From the NCBI RefSeq assembly GCF_024707505.1, contig NZ_CP102604.1:1240001-1304000 (forward strand): a stretch of DNA of 64,000 nt, in the 5' to 3' direction. Below the pieces are notes generated by a model. It did no database searches, had not been told where the DNA came from, and saw nothing but the letters and a program-made list of their open reading frames with translations. This DNA is from Pantoea sp. SOD02 (GTDB lineage Bacteria > Pseudomonadota > Gammaproteobacteria > Enterobacterales > Enterobacteriaceae). How positions within the stretch are numbered: position 1 is the stretch's first letter; each line of letters starts with the position of its first letter. Shown one piece after another: positions 18,224-27,915 of the stretch. Both the position numbers and the translations under genes were made by a program.

Positions 18224-19651
18224 ATGACCACCCATTTAGTTTGGTTGCGTAACGATCTGCGCATCAATGACAACATGGCGCTGGCCGCTGCCTGCCGCGA
18301 TAGCCAGGCTACAGTGATGGCGCTGTTTATAGCCACACCACAGCAGTGGCAGCAGCACCACATGGCACCTAAGCAGGCGGCGTTCATCCAGCAAAATCTC
18401 AGTTTGTTGCAGGCATCGCTGGCCGAACGCGGCATTCCTTTGCACTTCCATCAGTGTGATGACTTTGCCGCTTCGATTGATTATCTGGCGGAATTTTGCC
18501 AGCAGCAGCAGGTTGATGCGCTGTTCTACAACTATCAGTACGAAATCAACGAACGAGAACGCGATGCCAGGGCAGAAAAACGTCTGGATGCGCAGGGCGT
18601 GATTTGTCAGGGATTCGACGACAGCCTACTGTTGCCGCCGGGCAGCGTGCAAACCGGCAGCAATACCATGTTCAAGGTGTTCACGCCGTTCAGCAGAGCC
18701 TTTGTTCGTCGCCTGCATCAGGGCTTGCCGGAGTGTTATCACGCGCCGAAAGCGCGTGACGGCGCGCCCGTCAGCATCAAAAAGAAGATCCCCGCCTTTG
18801 ATTATCCCTGTGAAGCTTTTGATGACAGCTTGTTCCAGGCAGGGGAAGAGGCCGCGTTAAAACAGCTGCGCCACTTCGCTAAACAGGCGGTGCAACATTA
18901 TCCGGATCAACGTGATTTGCCGGCCATTGACGGCACCAGTCGGTTATCGGCCTATCTGGCGATCGGCGTGTTGTCGCCGCGTCAGTGTCTGCATCGCGTA
19001 TTGAAAGAGCATCCCGATGCGCTTAACGAGGGCACGGCTTTTACCTGGCTGAACGAACTGATTTGGCGCGAATTCTATCGTCATCTGATGGTGGCATTTC
19101 CTGCGCTGTGTAAGCATCAGCCGTTTGTCGACTGGACGCGCAATGTCGATTGGCAGCAAAACGAAGCGCACCTAAAAGCCTGGCAGCAGGGTAAAACCGG
19201 CTATCCGATCGTTGATGCGGCCATGCGTCAGCTCAACACGCTCGGCTGGATGCACAATCGCTTGCGCATGATTACTGCCAGTTTCCTGGTGAAGGATCTA
19301 TTGATCGACTGGCGTGAAGGTGAGCGCTATTTCATGCAGCAGTTGATCGATGGCGATCTGGCCGCTAACAACGGCGGCTGGCAGTGGGCCGCGTCAACCG
19401 GCACTGATGCCGCGCCCTATTTTCGTATCTTCAATCCCACCACGCAGGGCGAGCGTTTTGATAAACAGGGCGCGTTTATCCGTCAGTGGCTGCCGGAATT
19501 AAAGGAAGTGCCCGACAGCGATATCCATCAGCCGCAGGTGTGGGCGCAGAAAAATAACAAGAAACTCGATTATCCCGCGCCAATCGTGGAACATAAGGAC
19601 GCACGTAAAAAGACACTAGACGCCTTTGAGCGCGCTCGCAGCGCGGCTTGA
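18224..19651 (+). CDS. phrB: Deoxyribodipyrimidine photolyase
   Basis: Light-dependent repair of cyclobutane pyrimidine dimers, using FADH- and an MTHF antenna. 475 residues. N-terminal antenna domain (1-130, HLVWLRNDLRINDN) and C-terminal FAD domain with the signature TGYPIVDAAMRQLNTLGWMHNRLRM near 325-349 and DGDLAANNGGWQWAASTGTDAAPYFRIFNP near 375-405, both photolyase-specific. In an operon with the DUF523-DUF1722 gene and ybgI. Confidence 0.97.
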   Translation: MTTHLVWLRNDLRINDNMALAAACRDSQATVMALFIATPQQWQQHHMAPKQAAFIQQNLSLLQASLAERGIPLHFHQCDDFAASIDYLAEFCQQQQVDALFYNYQYEINERERDARAEKRLDAQGVICQGFDDSLLLPPGSVQTGSNTMFKVFTPFSRAFVRRLHQGLPECYHAPKARDGAPVSIKKKIPAFDYPCEAFDDSLFQAGEEAALKQLRHFAKQAVQHYPDQRDLPAIDGTSRLSAYLAIGVLSPRQCLHRVLKEHPDALNEGTAFTWLNELIWREFYRHLMVAFPALCKHQPFVDWTRNVDWQQNEAHLKAWQQGKTGYPIVDAAMRQLNTLGWMHNRLRMITASFLVKDLLIDWREGERYFMQQLIDGDLAANNGGWQWAASTGTDAAPYFRIFNPTTQGERFDKQGAFIRQWLPELKEVPDSDIHQPQVWAQKNNKKLDYPAPIVEHKDARKKTLDAFERARSAA

Positions 19652-19669
19652 GGCGGTCAGGGAGCCGTA

Positions 19670-20413
19670 ATGAATAATGTCGAGTTAGAACAGATCGTCA
19701 ATCAGCAGCTGAACAACAGCGCCTTCAGCGACTATGCGCCGAACGGTTTGCAGGTTGAAGGGCGCGCCGAGGTCAAAACCATCATCACCGGCGTCACCGC
19801 CTGCCAGGCGCTGCTGGATGAAGCGGTGAAGCGCAACGCCGATGCGGTGCTAGTGCATCACGGATACTTCTGGAAAAGCGAAGCGCCAGTAATCAAAGGC
19901 ATGAAGCGCCAGCGTCTGCGTACGCTGTTAGCCAATGATATTAACCTGTATGGCTGGCATCTGCCGCTGGATGCGCACTCCGAGTTAGGTAATAACGCGC
20001 AGCTGGCGCGCCTGTTTGATATTGAAGTGAAAGGCGAGATTCAACCGCTGGTGCCGTGGGGCGAGCTGGCAGAACCAGTGAGTGGCACGGCGCTGGCGCA
20101 GAAAATTGCCCAGCGATTAGGTCGCACACCGCTGCACTGCGGCGATAATGCGCCGGCATTGATCAAGCGCGTTGCCTGGTGCAGCGGCGGCGGTCAGGGT
20201 TTTATCGATAGCGCCGCAGCCTTTGGCGTTGATGCCTTTATTACCGGCGAAGTTTCTGAGCAAACCATCCACAGCGCGCGCGAACAAGGTTTGCACTTCT
20301 TTGCCGCCGGACACCACGCGACCGAACGCGGCGGCATCAAGGCGCTGGGCGAGTGGTTAGCCGCCCATCATGGCCTTGATGTGACCTTTATCGACATCGA
20401 TAATCCTGCCTGA
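19670..20413 (+). CDS. ybgI: YbgI, Nif3-like dinuclear metal-centre protein
   Basis: 247 residues, the length of E. coli YbgI, a hexameric ring protein with a di-metal site. Conserved metal-ligand motifs are visible: VHHGYFWK near 62-69, HLPLDAHSELGNN near 97-109, and AGHHATERGG near 214-223. Labelled GTP cyclohydrolase 1 type 2 by homology in databases, but the activity is not secure; its genomic link to pxpBCA is conserved. Follows phrB by 18 nt. Confidence 0.95.
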   Translation: MNNVELEQIVNQQLNNSAFSDYAPNGLQVEGRAEVKTIITGVTACQALLDEAVKRNADAVLVHHGYFWKSEAPVIKGMKRQRLRTLLANDINLYGWHLPLDAHSELGNNAQLARLFDIEVKGEIQPLVPWGELAEPVSGTALAQKIAQRLGRTPLHCGDNAPALIKRVAWCSGGGQGFIDSAAAFGVDAFITGEVSEQTIHSAREQGLHFFAAGHHATERGGIKALGEWLAAHHGLDVTFIDIDNPA

Positions 20414-20519
20414 TTCTTCCATTCTCACGCCCTTAACCTGCGTTTAAGGGCGCAAATCTGTTGACACATCTCTGTCACTTTCGCATAACTTATTGCCTTT
20501 ACGCATAAACGAGTTGCCC

Positions 20520-20544
20520 GGTCGCCATGAATGGCGACCCTACG
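20520..20544 (+). repeat. Palindromic intergenic repeat, copy 1
   Basis: Palindrome GGTCGCCATGAATGGCGACC followed by CTACG. The same 25 bp occurs in inverse orientation at 63683-63707. It lies just upstream of pxpB. Confidence 0.85.
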
Positions 20545-20575
20545 CTATGTTTTGAATTTGACCAGGAGGTTGTTT

Positions 20576-21232
20576 TTGCAACGAGCACGTTGTTATCTGC
20601 TAGGTGAGCGCGCGGTGGTGCTGGAACTGGAACCGCCGGTTTCGTTGACCAGCCAGCAGCGCATCTGGGGATTGTGTCAGCGACTGCAGCAGAACGAGCA
20701 GGTTGAGGAAGTGATTCCTGGAATGAACAACCTGACGTTGCTGCTGCGCGACCCGCAACTCAATGCGTTGGACGCCATCGAGCGTTTGCAGCGCTGGTGG
20801 GAAGAGAGCGAAGCGCAGCTGCCGGAATCGCGTCGGGTTGAAATCCCGGTGGTGTACGGCGGCGCAGGCGGACCCGATCTGCAAGTGGTCGCCGAGCGCG
20901 CCAACATGACGCCAAAGCAAGCGGTAGAACTGCACAGCAGCATCGATTACGTGGTCTATTTCATCGGCTTCCAGCCTGGTTTCCCCTATCTCGGCGGTCT
21001 GGATGAGCGTTTACACACGCCACGCCGCGCTGAGCCGCGCGTGATTGTGCCGAGCGGCTCGGTGGGCATCGGCGGCAGCCAAACCGGCATCTATCCCTTA
21101 GCCGCGCCTGGCGGCTGGCAATTGATTGGTCACACACCGCTTAGCCTGTTCGATCCACTTCAGCATCCACCGACACTGTTACGCCCCGGCGATAGCGTGC
21201 GCTTTGTGCCGCAGCAGGAGGGCGTATGTTGA
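20576..21232 (+). CDS. pxpB: 5-oxoprolinase subunit PxpB
   Basis: Subunit of the prokaryotic ATP-dependent 5-oxoprolinase PxpABC, which opens 5-oxoproline (pyroglutamate) to glutamate. 218 residues from a TTG codon ([19 protein letters not shown]), aligning exactly with the E. coli start, with AGGAGG six nt upstream. The ATG at 20531 lies inside the palindromic repeat and is rejected. Kinase-inhibitor-like (KipI) fold: [20 protein letters not shown] and [14 protein letters not shown]. Overlaps pxpC by 7 nt. Confidence 0.95.
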   Translation: MQRARCYLLGERAVVLELEPPVSLTSQQRIWGLCQRLQQNEQVEEVIPGMNNLTLLLRDPQLNALDAIERLQRWWEESEAQLPESRRVEIPVVYGGAGGPDLQVVAERANMTPKQAVELHSSIDYVVYFIGFQPGFPYLGGLDERLHTPRRAEPRVIVPSGSVGIGGSQTGIYPLAAPGGWQLIGHTPLSLFDPLQHPPTLLRPGDSVRFVPQQEGVC

Positions 21233-22158
21233 AAATTCTCCGCGCGGGCATGATGACCTCGCTGCAAGACCATGGCCGCACCGGCTTCCGCCAATATGGC
21301 ATCAGCGTGGGCGGCGCACTCGATCAACCAGCAATGCGTACCGCCAATATGCTGGTGGGCAACCCCGAGCAGAGCGCGGTGCTGGAAATCGTGCTGGGGC
21401 AATTTAAAGCGCAGTTTACCCGCGATGGCTGGTTTGCGTTGACGGGTGCGGGCTGCAATGCCGATCTGGATGGCAAACCGGTCTGGACCGGCTGGCGCCT
21501 GCCGGTGAAAAAAGGGCAGGTGCTGACGCTGGCAACGCCAACGCGCGGCATGCGCAGCTATCTGGCGGTCAACGGTGGTTTTGCCGTACCAGAAATGCTC
21601 GGTTCGTTGAGTACCGATCTTAAGGCGGCGTTTGGTGGCTGGCAGGGACGTAAGCTGCAGGACGGCGATGAACTGCCGCTGGGTAAACCGACGCGCGACT
21701 TCAAAGATAAAGCCGGCGTGCGGCAGCTGCTGTGGGGCAACCGCATCCGCGCCTTAGCGGGCCCGGAATATAATGAGTTCTCGCGTGAGGCGCAGCAGGG
21801 TTTCTGGCGCAGCCCGTGGAAGCTCAGTCCGCAAAGTAACCGCATGGGCTATCGCCTGCAGGGACGTCAACTGCATCGCGATGCAACACGCGATTTGCTG
21901 TCGCACGGTTTAGTGCCTGGCGTGGTGCAGGTGCCGCCTAATGGTCAGCCGATTGTATTGATGGCGGACGCACAAACCACCGGCGGCTATCCGCGCATTG
22001 CCTGCATCATCGAAGCCGATCTCTATCATCTGGCGCAAATTCGCCTCGGCGAACCGATTCACTTTATCCACTGCACGCTGGAAGACGCGATTCACGCCAA
22101 ACAGCATCAGCAACGTTCCTTCGACCAAATAGCCTGGGGATTGGCACATGAAGATTGA
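21226..22158 (+). CDS. pxpC: 5-oxoprolinase subunit PxpC
   Basis: 310 residues, KipA/biotin-dependent-carboxylase-like family, partner of PxpB in 5-oxoproline opening. Conserved [30 protein letters not shown] at the N-terminus and [13 protein letters not shown] and [14 protein letters not shown] toward the C-terminus. Start overlaps the pxpB end and its own end overlaps pxpA by 11 nt, typical of translational coupling for subunits of one complex. Confidence 0.96.
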   Translation: MLKILRAGMMTSLQDHGRTGFRQYGISVGGALDQPAMRTANMLVGNPEQSAVLEIVLGQFKAQFTRDGWFALTGAGCNADLDGKPVWTGWRLPVKKGQVLTLATPTRGMRSYLAVNGGFAVPEMLGSLSTDLKAAFGGWQGRKLQDGDELPLGKPTRDFKDKAGVRQLLWGNRIRALAGPEYNEFSREAQQGFWRSPWKLSPQSNRMGYRLQGRQLHRDATRDLLSHGLVPGVVQVPPNGQPIVLMADAQTTGGYPRIACIIEADLYHLAQIRLGEPIHFIHCTLEDAIHAKQHQQRSFDQIAWGLAHED

Positions 22159-22885
22159 TCTTAACGCAGATCTCGGCGAAGGCAGCGCCAGCGATCAGGA
22201 ACTGCTGACGCTGGTCAGTTCAGCCAATATCGCCTGCGGCTTCCACGCCGGTGATGCGCAAACCATGCTGCAATCGGTGCGCTGGGCCAAAGCGTCTGGC
22301 GTGGCGATTGGTGCCCATCCAAGTTTCCCCGATCGGGAAAACTTTGGTCGTACCGCCATGCAGCTACCGCCGGAAACCGTTTATGCGCAGATGATCTACC
22401 AGATTGGTGCGTTGAAAAGCATTGCGGAGAGCGAAGGCGAACGGCTGGTGCACGTCAAGCCGCACGGCATGCTGTACAACCAGGCGGCGGGCGATCCGCA
22501 ACTGGCGGATGCCATTGCGCGCGCGGTGAAAGCCGTGGATAGCGGATTGATTCTGGTGGGATTAGCGGACAGCGCATTGATTGCGGCGGCGGCGCATCAT
22601 GGTCTGCGCACCCGCGAAGAGGTGTTTGCCGATCGCGGCTATCTGGCGAGCGGGGCGTTAGTGCCACGCAGCCAGCCGCACGCGATGATTGAAGATGCCG
22701 ATCAGGCGCTGGCGCAAACGCTGGCGATGGTACAGCAGCGTCAGGTGCAGAGCATCAGCGGAGAATGGGTCAAGGTTAACGCCGAAACCGTCTGTTTACA
22801 CGGCGATGGCGCACACGCGCTGCAGTTCGCCCGCACGCTTCGCGCCGCCTTTGCGACACATCAGATTGCTGTCACCAGCGCATAA
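22148..22885 (+). CDS. pxpA: 5-oxoprolinase subunit PxpA (LamB/YcsF family)
   Basis: 245 residues. LamB/YcsF family signature at the N-terminus: [12 protein letters not shown] with the conserved Asp/Asn residues, IACGFHAGD near 30-38, and [14 protein letters not shown] near 57-70; later EVFADRGY and CLHGDGAHA. Catalytic subunit candidate of the PxpABC 5-oxoprolinase. Last overlapping gene of the pxpBCA cluster; a terminator-like hairpin follows. Confidence 0.97.
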   Translation: MKIDLNADLGEGSASDQELLTLVSSANIACGFHAGDAQTMLQSVRWAKASGVAIGAHPSFPDRENFGRTAMQLPPETVYAQMIYQIGALKSIAESEGERLVHVKPHGMLYNQAAGDPQLADAIARAVKAVDSGLILVGLADSALIAAAAHHGLRTREEVFADRGYLASGALVPRSQPHAMIEDADQALAQTLAMVQQRQVQSISGEWVKVNAETVCLHGDGAHALQFARTLRAAFATHQIAVTSA

Positions 22886-22899
22886 CGTTTTACTCATTA

Positions 22900-22927
22900 C
22901 CCGGCATCACGCCGGGCTTTGTTTTTT
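22900..22927 (+). terminator. Terminator-like hairpin between pxpA and the DUF969 gene
   Basis: CCCGGC/GCCGGG stem followed by CTTTGTTTTTT. It may end the pxp transcript or attenuate read-through into the transporter genes that begin about 17 nt later. Confidence 0.65.
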
Positions 22928-22943
22928 CACATAAGGGAACAAC

Positions 22944-23672
22944 ATGGATAACGTGGTAAACCTCTGGCCGCTGTTGGGTATTGCCGCCATCATTCTGGGT
23001 TTTGTGCTGCGCTTTAACCCGGTGCTGGTGGTAATTGTGGCGGGCTTCGTCACCGGGCTGGCGGCGCACCTGCCGCTGGCAGACATTCTTGAAAAACTCG
23101 GCTCAGGCTTCCTCAATACGCGCAACCTGCCGCTGATTCTGCTGCTGCCGCTGGCTGTTATCGGTTTGCTGGAGCGTCATGGTCTGAAAGAGCGCGCGCA
23201 AAGCTGGATCGCGCAGATCAAAACCGCTACCGCCGGCCGCTTACTGATCGTCTACCTGTTTGTGCGTGAAGCCACCGCCGCGCTGGGCTTAACCAGTCTT
23301 GGCGGCCATCCGCAGATGGTACGTCCGCTGCTGGCACCGATGGCTGAAGGCGCTACCGAAAACCGTTACGGTGAAGTCCCGCCAGACGTGCGCCATCGTC
23401 TGCGCGCCATGTCTGCGGCGACCGATAACATTGGTCTGTTCTTCGGCGAGGATATCTTCGTTGCCTTTGGTGCGATTATCTTCATGCATAACTTTATGCA
23501 GGAATCTGCCGGTATCAGCACCGAACCGCTGCATATCGCGTTGTGGGGCATCCCGACCGCCCTTTGTGCTTTCCTCATTCATTCAGCTCGTCTGGTGCGT
23601 CTTGATCGCCAGCTGTCGCGTGAATTAGGCGCGTTGAACCAGCAGGCGCTGAACGCCAAAGGAGGGAAGTAA
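22944..23672 (+). CDS. DUF969 membrane protein, predicted 5-oxoproline transporter subunit
   Basis: 242 residues, highly hydrophobic, with about six membrane spans (clusters near 8-45, 56-77, 100-112, 160-170 and 185-200). The family is found paired with DUF979 and, as here, with 5-oxoprolinase and pyroglutamyl peptidase genes, the basis for its prediction as a 5-oxoproline permease subunit. The stop overlaps the DUF979 start (TAATG). Transport itself is inferred from context. Confidence 0.85.
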   Translation: MDNVVNLWPLLGIAAIILGFVLRFNPVLVVIVAGFVTGLAAHLPLADILEKLGSGFLNTRNLPLILLLPLAVIGLLERHGLKERAQSWIAQIKTATAGRLLIVYLFVREATAALGLTSLGGHPQMVRPLLAPMAEGATENRYGEVPPDVRHRLRAMSAATDNIGLFFGEDIFVAFGAIIFMHNFMQESAGISTEPLHIALWGIPTALCAFLIHSARLVRLDRQLSRELGALNQQALNAKGGK

Positions 23673-24688
23673 TGTTCCAGCAACAATATTTGATGTGGCT
23701 GGCAGGCGTGATCCTGCTGGTGGTCGCCGTGCTTTCCTGGCGTGACAGCGCTAACCCGCGTCGTTTTACCACCGGGCTGTTCTGGGCATTGTATGGTCTG
23801 ATTTTCCTGATTGGTGAGGGTGCTTACCAGCTGATGGGTCAATGGGCAGGCGATGCTGAACTGGGCCGCCGCTGGTTGCATATCGGCGTGGGCGTGGCCG
23901 TGGTGTTAATGGCGCTGATTGCCGGTTTCGGTGGCGTGCGTCTGGGCCGCTATCATCAGCGCAGCGACGAGCAGAAACAGGAAAGCGCTAAACGCCTGCA
24001 TAACAAACTGTTCCTGCCAGCGCTGGCGATTCCGCTGGTAACGGTGATTGGCGTGCTGGCGTTTAACCATATTCCCGGCTTGCAGGACACGGTGTTTGGT
24101 CCCGGTAATCACTCCACGCTGGTGACGCTGTTCTCCATGATGATTGGCTGCCTGCTGGGCTGGCTGATCGCGTTGAAAATTACCCATGAAAAGCCGCTGC
24201 AGTCGATGCAGGAAACCCGTCGTCTGCTGGATGCGGTGGGTTGGGCGTTTATCCTGCCGCAGATTCTGGCCACGCTTGGCCTGCTGTTCACCAGCGCCGG
24301 TGTCGGCACGGCGATTTCGCACCTCACCGAGCAGTATCTGGCAGTGGATAATCGCCTGATTGCCGTCGCGGTCTATGCGGTGGGTATGGCGTTGCTGACC
24401 ATGGTGATGGGCAATGCGTTCGCTGCCTTCCCGATTGTGACCGCCGGCATTGGTATTCCGATTCTGGTGCTGCAGCACGGCGGCAATCCGGCAGTGATGG
24501 CGGCGATTGGTATGTTCTCCGGCTATTGCGGCACGCTGATGACGCCGATGGCGGCCAACTTCAACATCGTGCCCGCTCGCCTGCTGGAGCTGCCGGACCG
24601 CAACGCGGTGATCAAGGCTCAGGTGCCAACCGGTGTGCTACTGTTGGTAGTGAATATTTTCCTGCTCTACTTCCTGATGTTCTTGTGA
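23672..24688 (+). CDS. DUF979 membrane protein, predicted 5-oxoproline transporter subunit
   Basis: 338 residues with eight to nine hydrophobic segments (for example [13 protein letters not shown] near 10, [60 protein letters not shown] at the C-terminus) and a conserved [19 protein letters not shown] motif reminiscent of permease re-entrant loops. Partner of the DUF969 protein, translationally coupled to it, and 7 nt before pcp. Confidence 0.85.
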   Translation: MFQQQYLMWLAGVILLVVAVLSWRDSANPRRFTTGLFWALYGLIFLIGEGAYQLMGQWAGDAELGRRWLHIGVGVAVVLMALIAGFGGVRLGRYHQRSDEQKQESAKRLHNKLFLPALAIPLVTVIGVLAFNHIPGLQDTVFGPGNHSTLVTLFSMMIGCLLGWLIALKITHEKPLQSMQETRRLLDAVGWAFILPQILATLGLLFTSAGVGTAISHLTEQYLAVDNRLIAVAVYAVGMALLTMVMGNAFAAFPIVTAGIGIPILVLQHGGNPAVMAAIGMFSGYCGTLMTPMAANFNIVPARLLELPDRNAVIKAQVPTGVLLLVVNIFLLYFLMFL

Positions 24689-24695
24689 GGTTGCA

Positions 24696-25343
24696 ATGAA
24701 AACGGTGTTAATGACGGCGTTTGAGGCTTTTGGTGGCGAAACTATCAACCCTTCGTGGGAAGCCGTGCGCACCTTCGACGGCAAAGAGATCGCCGGTGCG
24801 CGCATTGTGGTACGCCAGTTGCCGGTGGTGTTTGCTACCTGCGGTGAAGTGCTGACGCGCGCGCTGGACGAGATTCAACCCGATCGCGTGTTGTGTGTTG
24901 GGCAAGCTGGCGGCCGCGCCGATATTACGGTTGAACGTGTCGCGATTAACGTGGACGACGCACGTATTCCGGATAACAACCAGCAGCAACCGATCGACCA
25001 ACCGATTGAAGCGGATGGCCCGGCGGCCTATTTCTCCACGCTGCCGATCAAAGCGATGGTTGCCGCGCTGCGCGAAGTTGGCGTACCGGCTTCGGTATCG
25101 CAAACCGCCGGTACCTTCACCTGTAATCACGTGATGTACAGCCTGCTGCACTGGATTCACACCACCAACAGCAAGGCGCGCGGCGGTTTTATCCACATAC
25201 CGTATATGCCGGAACAAGCGGTGCACCATCCGGGCGTGGCCAGCATGGCGACGTCTAGCGTGATTCAGGCGCTGGAAACTTCGCTGCAGGTGATCCTGAG
25301 TACCGAAAATGATATCCGCGTCGTCGGTGGCGCCACGCATTAA
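24696..25343 (+). CDS. pcp: Pyrrolidone-carboxylate peptidase (pyroglutamyl peptidase I)
   Basis: Cysteine peptidase (family C15) that removes N-terminal pyroglutamate from peptides, releasing 5-oxoproline. 215 residues. The catalytic triad is complete: Glu80 ([10 protein letters not shown]), Cys143 ([11 protein letters not shown]) and His167 ([10 protein letters not shown]). It lies directly after the DUF969/DUF979 pair and downstream of pxpBCA, so released 5-oxoproline can be opened to glutamate. K-12 has no pcp at this locus. Confidence 0.97.
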   Translation: MKTVLMTAFEAFGGETINPSWEAVRTFDGKEIAGARIVVRQLPVVFATCGEVLTRALDEIQPDRVLCVGQAGGRADITVERVAINVDDARIPDNNQQQPIDQPIEADGPAAYFSTLPIKAMVAALREVGVPASVSQTAGTFTCNHVMYSLLHWIHTTNSKARGGFIHIPYMPEQAVHHPGVASMATSSVIQALETSLQVILSTENDIRVVGGATH

Positions 25344-25354
25344 CAGGAGTTGTT

Positions 25355-26143
25355 ATGCCTGAGGGACCGGAGATCCGTCGCGCGGCGGATCAGCTGGCAG
25401 AGGCAATGGTCGGCAAACCACTCACCGATGTGTGGTTTGCCTTTCCACAGCTGAAAACCTACGAACCTGCGCTGATGGATACCACCATCAACGCCTTCGA
25501 AACACGCGGTAAAGCGTTGCTCACCCACTTCTCTAACGGTTTGACGCTCTACAGCCACAATCAGCTGTACGGCGTGTGGCGCGTGGTGCCCACCGGCACG
25601 CAGCTGAATACCACGCGCCAGCTGCGCGTGCGGCTCGCTACCGCGGATAAAACCATTTTGCTGTATAGCGCGTCGGATATTGAGCTGCTCAATGCTGATA
25701 CCTTAGCGGCGCATCCGTTTTTGCAACGTGTAGGCCCGGATGTGCTGGATGCCAGTTTAACGGTGGAAGAGGTGCGCGAGCGTTTGCTGTCGCCGCGTTT
25801 TCGCCGTCGCCAGTTCAGCGGCTTGTTACTCGATCAGGCCTTTTTAGCCGGCCTCGGCAATTATCTGCGCGTGGAGATTTTGTGGCACGCCGGATTGCTG
25901 GCGTCGCATCGGGCGCAGGATCTCAGCGAGCAGCAGTTGACGGCATTAAGTGAGGCGATGCTGGCGGTGCCGCGTTTGTCGTATCAGATGCGTGGCAGCA
26001 TGAAGAAGTATCACGAAGAGGCAGCTTTTCGCTTTGAAGTGTTTCATCGGCAGGGCAAACAGTGTCGGCGATGTGGAGCGGTGATTGAGAAGGGCGTGCT
26101 GTCATCGCGGCCGTTTTACTGGTGTCCGGGATGCCAGTTGTAG
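25355..26143 (+). CDS. nei: Endonuclease VIII (Nei), oxidised-base DNA glycosylase
   Basis: Bifunctional glycosylase/AP lyase for oxidised pyrimidines. 262 residues. [14 protein letters not shown] gives the Pro2 nucleophile and Glu3, the helix-two-turn-helix is near [15 protein letters not shown] (167-181), and a C-terminal zinc finger CRRCG..WCPGC closes the protein. 11 nt after pcp, so it may be transcribed with the 5-oxoproline genes, as nei follows pxpA in E. coli. Its 3' terminator is interrupted by the repeat element that follows. Confidence 0.97.
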   Translation: MPEGPEIRRAADQLAEAMVGKPLTDVWFAFPQLKTYEPALMDTTINAFETRGKALLTHFSNGLTLYSHNQLYGVWRVVPTGTQLNTTRQLRVRLATADKTILLYSASDIELLNADTLAAHPFLQRVGPDVLDASLTVEEVRERLLSPRFRRRQFSGLLLDQAFLAGLGNYLRVEILWHAGLLASHRAQDLSEQQLTALSEAMLAVPRLSYQMRGSMKKYHEEAAFRFEVFHRQGKQCRRCGAVIEKGVLSSRPFYWCPGCQL

Positions 26144-26242
26144 CGTAATAAGAAAAGCGGCCAGATGGCCTAATGCTTTTTAAATCTGGTGTGGGCTCTG
26201 ACACATCAGCTGCGTCACGGGCCGTCCTGGCCGCCCCGAACT

Positions 26243-26266
26243 GCCTCACGCATCCATGCGTGAGGC
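26243..26266. repeat. Perfect hairpin with TCCA loop inside the element
   Basis: Arms GCCTCACGCA and TGCGTGAGGC around TCCA. The same loop context (CATCCATG) recurs in hairpins at 48408-48423 and, on the other strand, 48604-48623. Confidence 0.8.
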
Positions 26267-26381
26267 TCCTGGCCCAACGTAAAAGCCTCAGCGCTGCGAA
26301 TAGCCCTTATGCCGCAGCAGACGCGCCAGCGCCCCTGGCAAATATGCCCTTTTCAATAACACACACTGAAGCTTATGAGCA

Positions 26382-26575
26382 GGCCGGGGACACTTTTGGT
26401 CAGGCAATCCGCAGCGCTGAACGAAGCGAGGAAGCCAGGAGAGCCCGCAGGACGCGGGCGAAAGGCGGAGCCGGGACAAGGAGGTCCCGTCTCCGCCGGT
26501 CCGTCAGGCAGACGAGCGATGTGAAGGTACCGCGCTAGCGGCGCGAGGACAGCCGGACCAAAAGTGTCTCCGGCC
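26382..26575. repeat. 194-bp nested inverted-repeat block
   Basis: 20-bp arms GGCCGGGGACACTTTTGGTC (26382-26401) and GACCAAAAGTGTCTCCGGCC (26556-26575) pair at 19 of 20 positions. Inside are further perfect stems: GCCCGC/GCGGGC (26443-26459) and the two-step stem GGCGGAG..GGGAC/GTCCC..CTCCGCC (26464-26497). Such a sequence would fold strongly as RNA or extrude as a cruciform. Confidence 0.75.
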
Positions 26576-26631
26576 GGCGCACTTGTCGTTGGCTTAACTG
26601 ACCAGCATTAGGCCAGATGGCCGCCTTTCTC

Positions 26632-27915
26632 TTATTTATCCAGCGCCGAGGTGAATGGACGCTCGGTATAACCGGTATACAGCTGACGCGGACGGGCTAT
26701 TTTCATGCCTTCGTCGTGCATCTCTTTCCAGTGTGCAATCCAGCCCACGGTACGCGCCATCGCGAAGATAACGGTAAACATGGAAGACGGGATGCCCATC
26801 GCTTTCAGAATGATGCCTGAATAGAAATCGACGTTTGGATAGAGTTTACGCTCGATGAAGTACGGGTCGTTCAGCGCGATGTGTTCCAGCTCCATCGCCA
26901 CTTCCAGCAGATCATCTTTCATGCCCAGTTCGTTCAGCACTTCGTGACAGGTGTCGCGCATCACGGTGGCACGTGGATCGTAGTTTTTATACACGCGGTG
27001 GCCGAAGCCCATCAGACGGAACGAATCGTTCTTATCTTTCGCACGTTTAACAAACTCAGGGATGTGATCAACGGTGCTGATCTCTTCCAGCATGCGCAGT
27101 GTCGCTTCGTTGGCACCGCCGTGCGCCGGTCCCCACAGTGAAGCGATACCGGCGGCGATACAGGCAAACGGGTTCGCGCCTGAAGATCCTGCGGTACGCA
27201 CGGTAGAGGTTGAAGCATTCTGCTCATGGTCGGCATGGAGAATCAGAATACGGTCCATCGCGCGTTCCAGTACTGGATTCACTTTGTACTCTTCGCACGG
27301 CGTGGCGAACATCATGTGCAGGAAGTTACCGGCATAAGAGAGGTCGTTACGCGGATACACAAACGGCTGGCCAATCGAATACTTGTAGCACATCGCCGCC
27401 ATGGTCGGCATTTTCGACAGCAGGCGGAACGCAGCGATTTCACGGTGACGTTCAATGTTGACGTCTAAAGAGTCGTGATAAAACGCCGCCAGCGCACCGG
27501 TCACACCACACATCACCGCCATTGGATGCGAATCGCGGCGGAAGCCGTGGAACAGTCGGGTGATTTGCTCGTGGATCATGGTGTGGCGGGTAACAGTGGT
27601 GCGGAACTCTTCAAACTGGGCTTGGGTCGGGGCTTCGCCATTAAGCAGGATGTAACACACTTCGAGATAGTTTGAGTGGGTTGCCAGCTGATCAATCGGG
27701 AAACCACGGTGTAACAGAATACCTTCGTCACCATCAATAAAGGTGATTTTAGATTCGCAGGACGCCGTAGAGGTGAAGCCGGGATCGAAGGTGAACAGGC
27801 CTTGAGAGCCAAGGGCGCGGACATCAACAACATCTTGTCCCAGCGTGCCTTGCATCACGTCCAGTTCAACAGACGTATTATCTTGTAGGGTTAGCGTCAC
27901 TTTTTTATCTGTCAT
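26632..27915 (-). CDS. gltA: Citrate synthase (type II, NADH-sensitive)
   Basis: Condenses acetyl-CoA with oxaloacetate at the entry to the TCA cycle. 427 residues, the E. coli length. N-terminal regulatory domain (1-60, [22 protein letters not shown]) typical of the hexameric NADH-inhibited enzymes; catalytic residues in [26 protein letters not shown] and [15 protein letters not shown] (active-site His residues and the C-terminal Asp region). GGAGAC is the ribosome binding site. Divergent from sdhCDAB across a shared control region. Confidence 0.98.
   Translation of the reverse strand: MTDKKVTLTLQDNTSVELDVMQGTLGQDVVDVRALGSQGLFTFDPGFTSTASCESKITFIDGDEGILLHRGFPIDQLATHSNYLEVCYILLNGEAPTQAQFEEFRTTVTRHTMIHEQITRLFHGFRRDSHPMAVMCGVTGALAAFYHDSLDVNIERHREIAAFRLLSKMPTMAAMCYKYSIGQPFVYPRNDLSYAGNFLHMMFATPCEEYKVNPVLERAMDRILILHADHEQNASTSTVRTAGSSGANPFACIAAGIASLWGPAHGGANEATLRMLEEISTVDHIPEFVKRAKDKNDSFRLMGFGHRVYKNYDPRATVMRDTCHEVLNELGMKDDLLEVAMELEHIALNDPYFIERKLYPNVDFYSGIILKAMGIPSSMFTVIFAMARTVGWIAHWKEMHDEGMKIARPRQLYTGYTERPFTSALDK

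Larger units (their letters stand above)
26159..26622. mobile_element. Non-coding palindromic element inserted in the nei/gltA terminator
   Basis: A 440-bp segment (26171-26610) lies between two copies of GGCCAGATGGCC (26159-26170 and 26611-26622). Its ends are the 7-bp inverted repeat TAATGCT/AGCATTA. Joining the flanks restores AAAAGCGGCCAGATGGCCGC followed by CTTTCTC, a good bidirectional terminator for the convergent genes. Because GGCCAGATGGCC is itself nearly palindromic, it could be a target duplication or part of longer terminal inverted repeats. No plausible protein is encoded, so this would be a non-autonomous element. Confidence 0.55.

Noticed and set aside
26173..26538. 121-codon ORF inside the palindromic element next to nei
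   Set aside because: Arg/Ala-rich translation of a GC-rich hairpin region, no recognisable domain, and it runs through the inverted repeats. Treated as chance.
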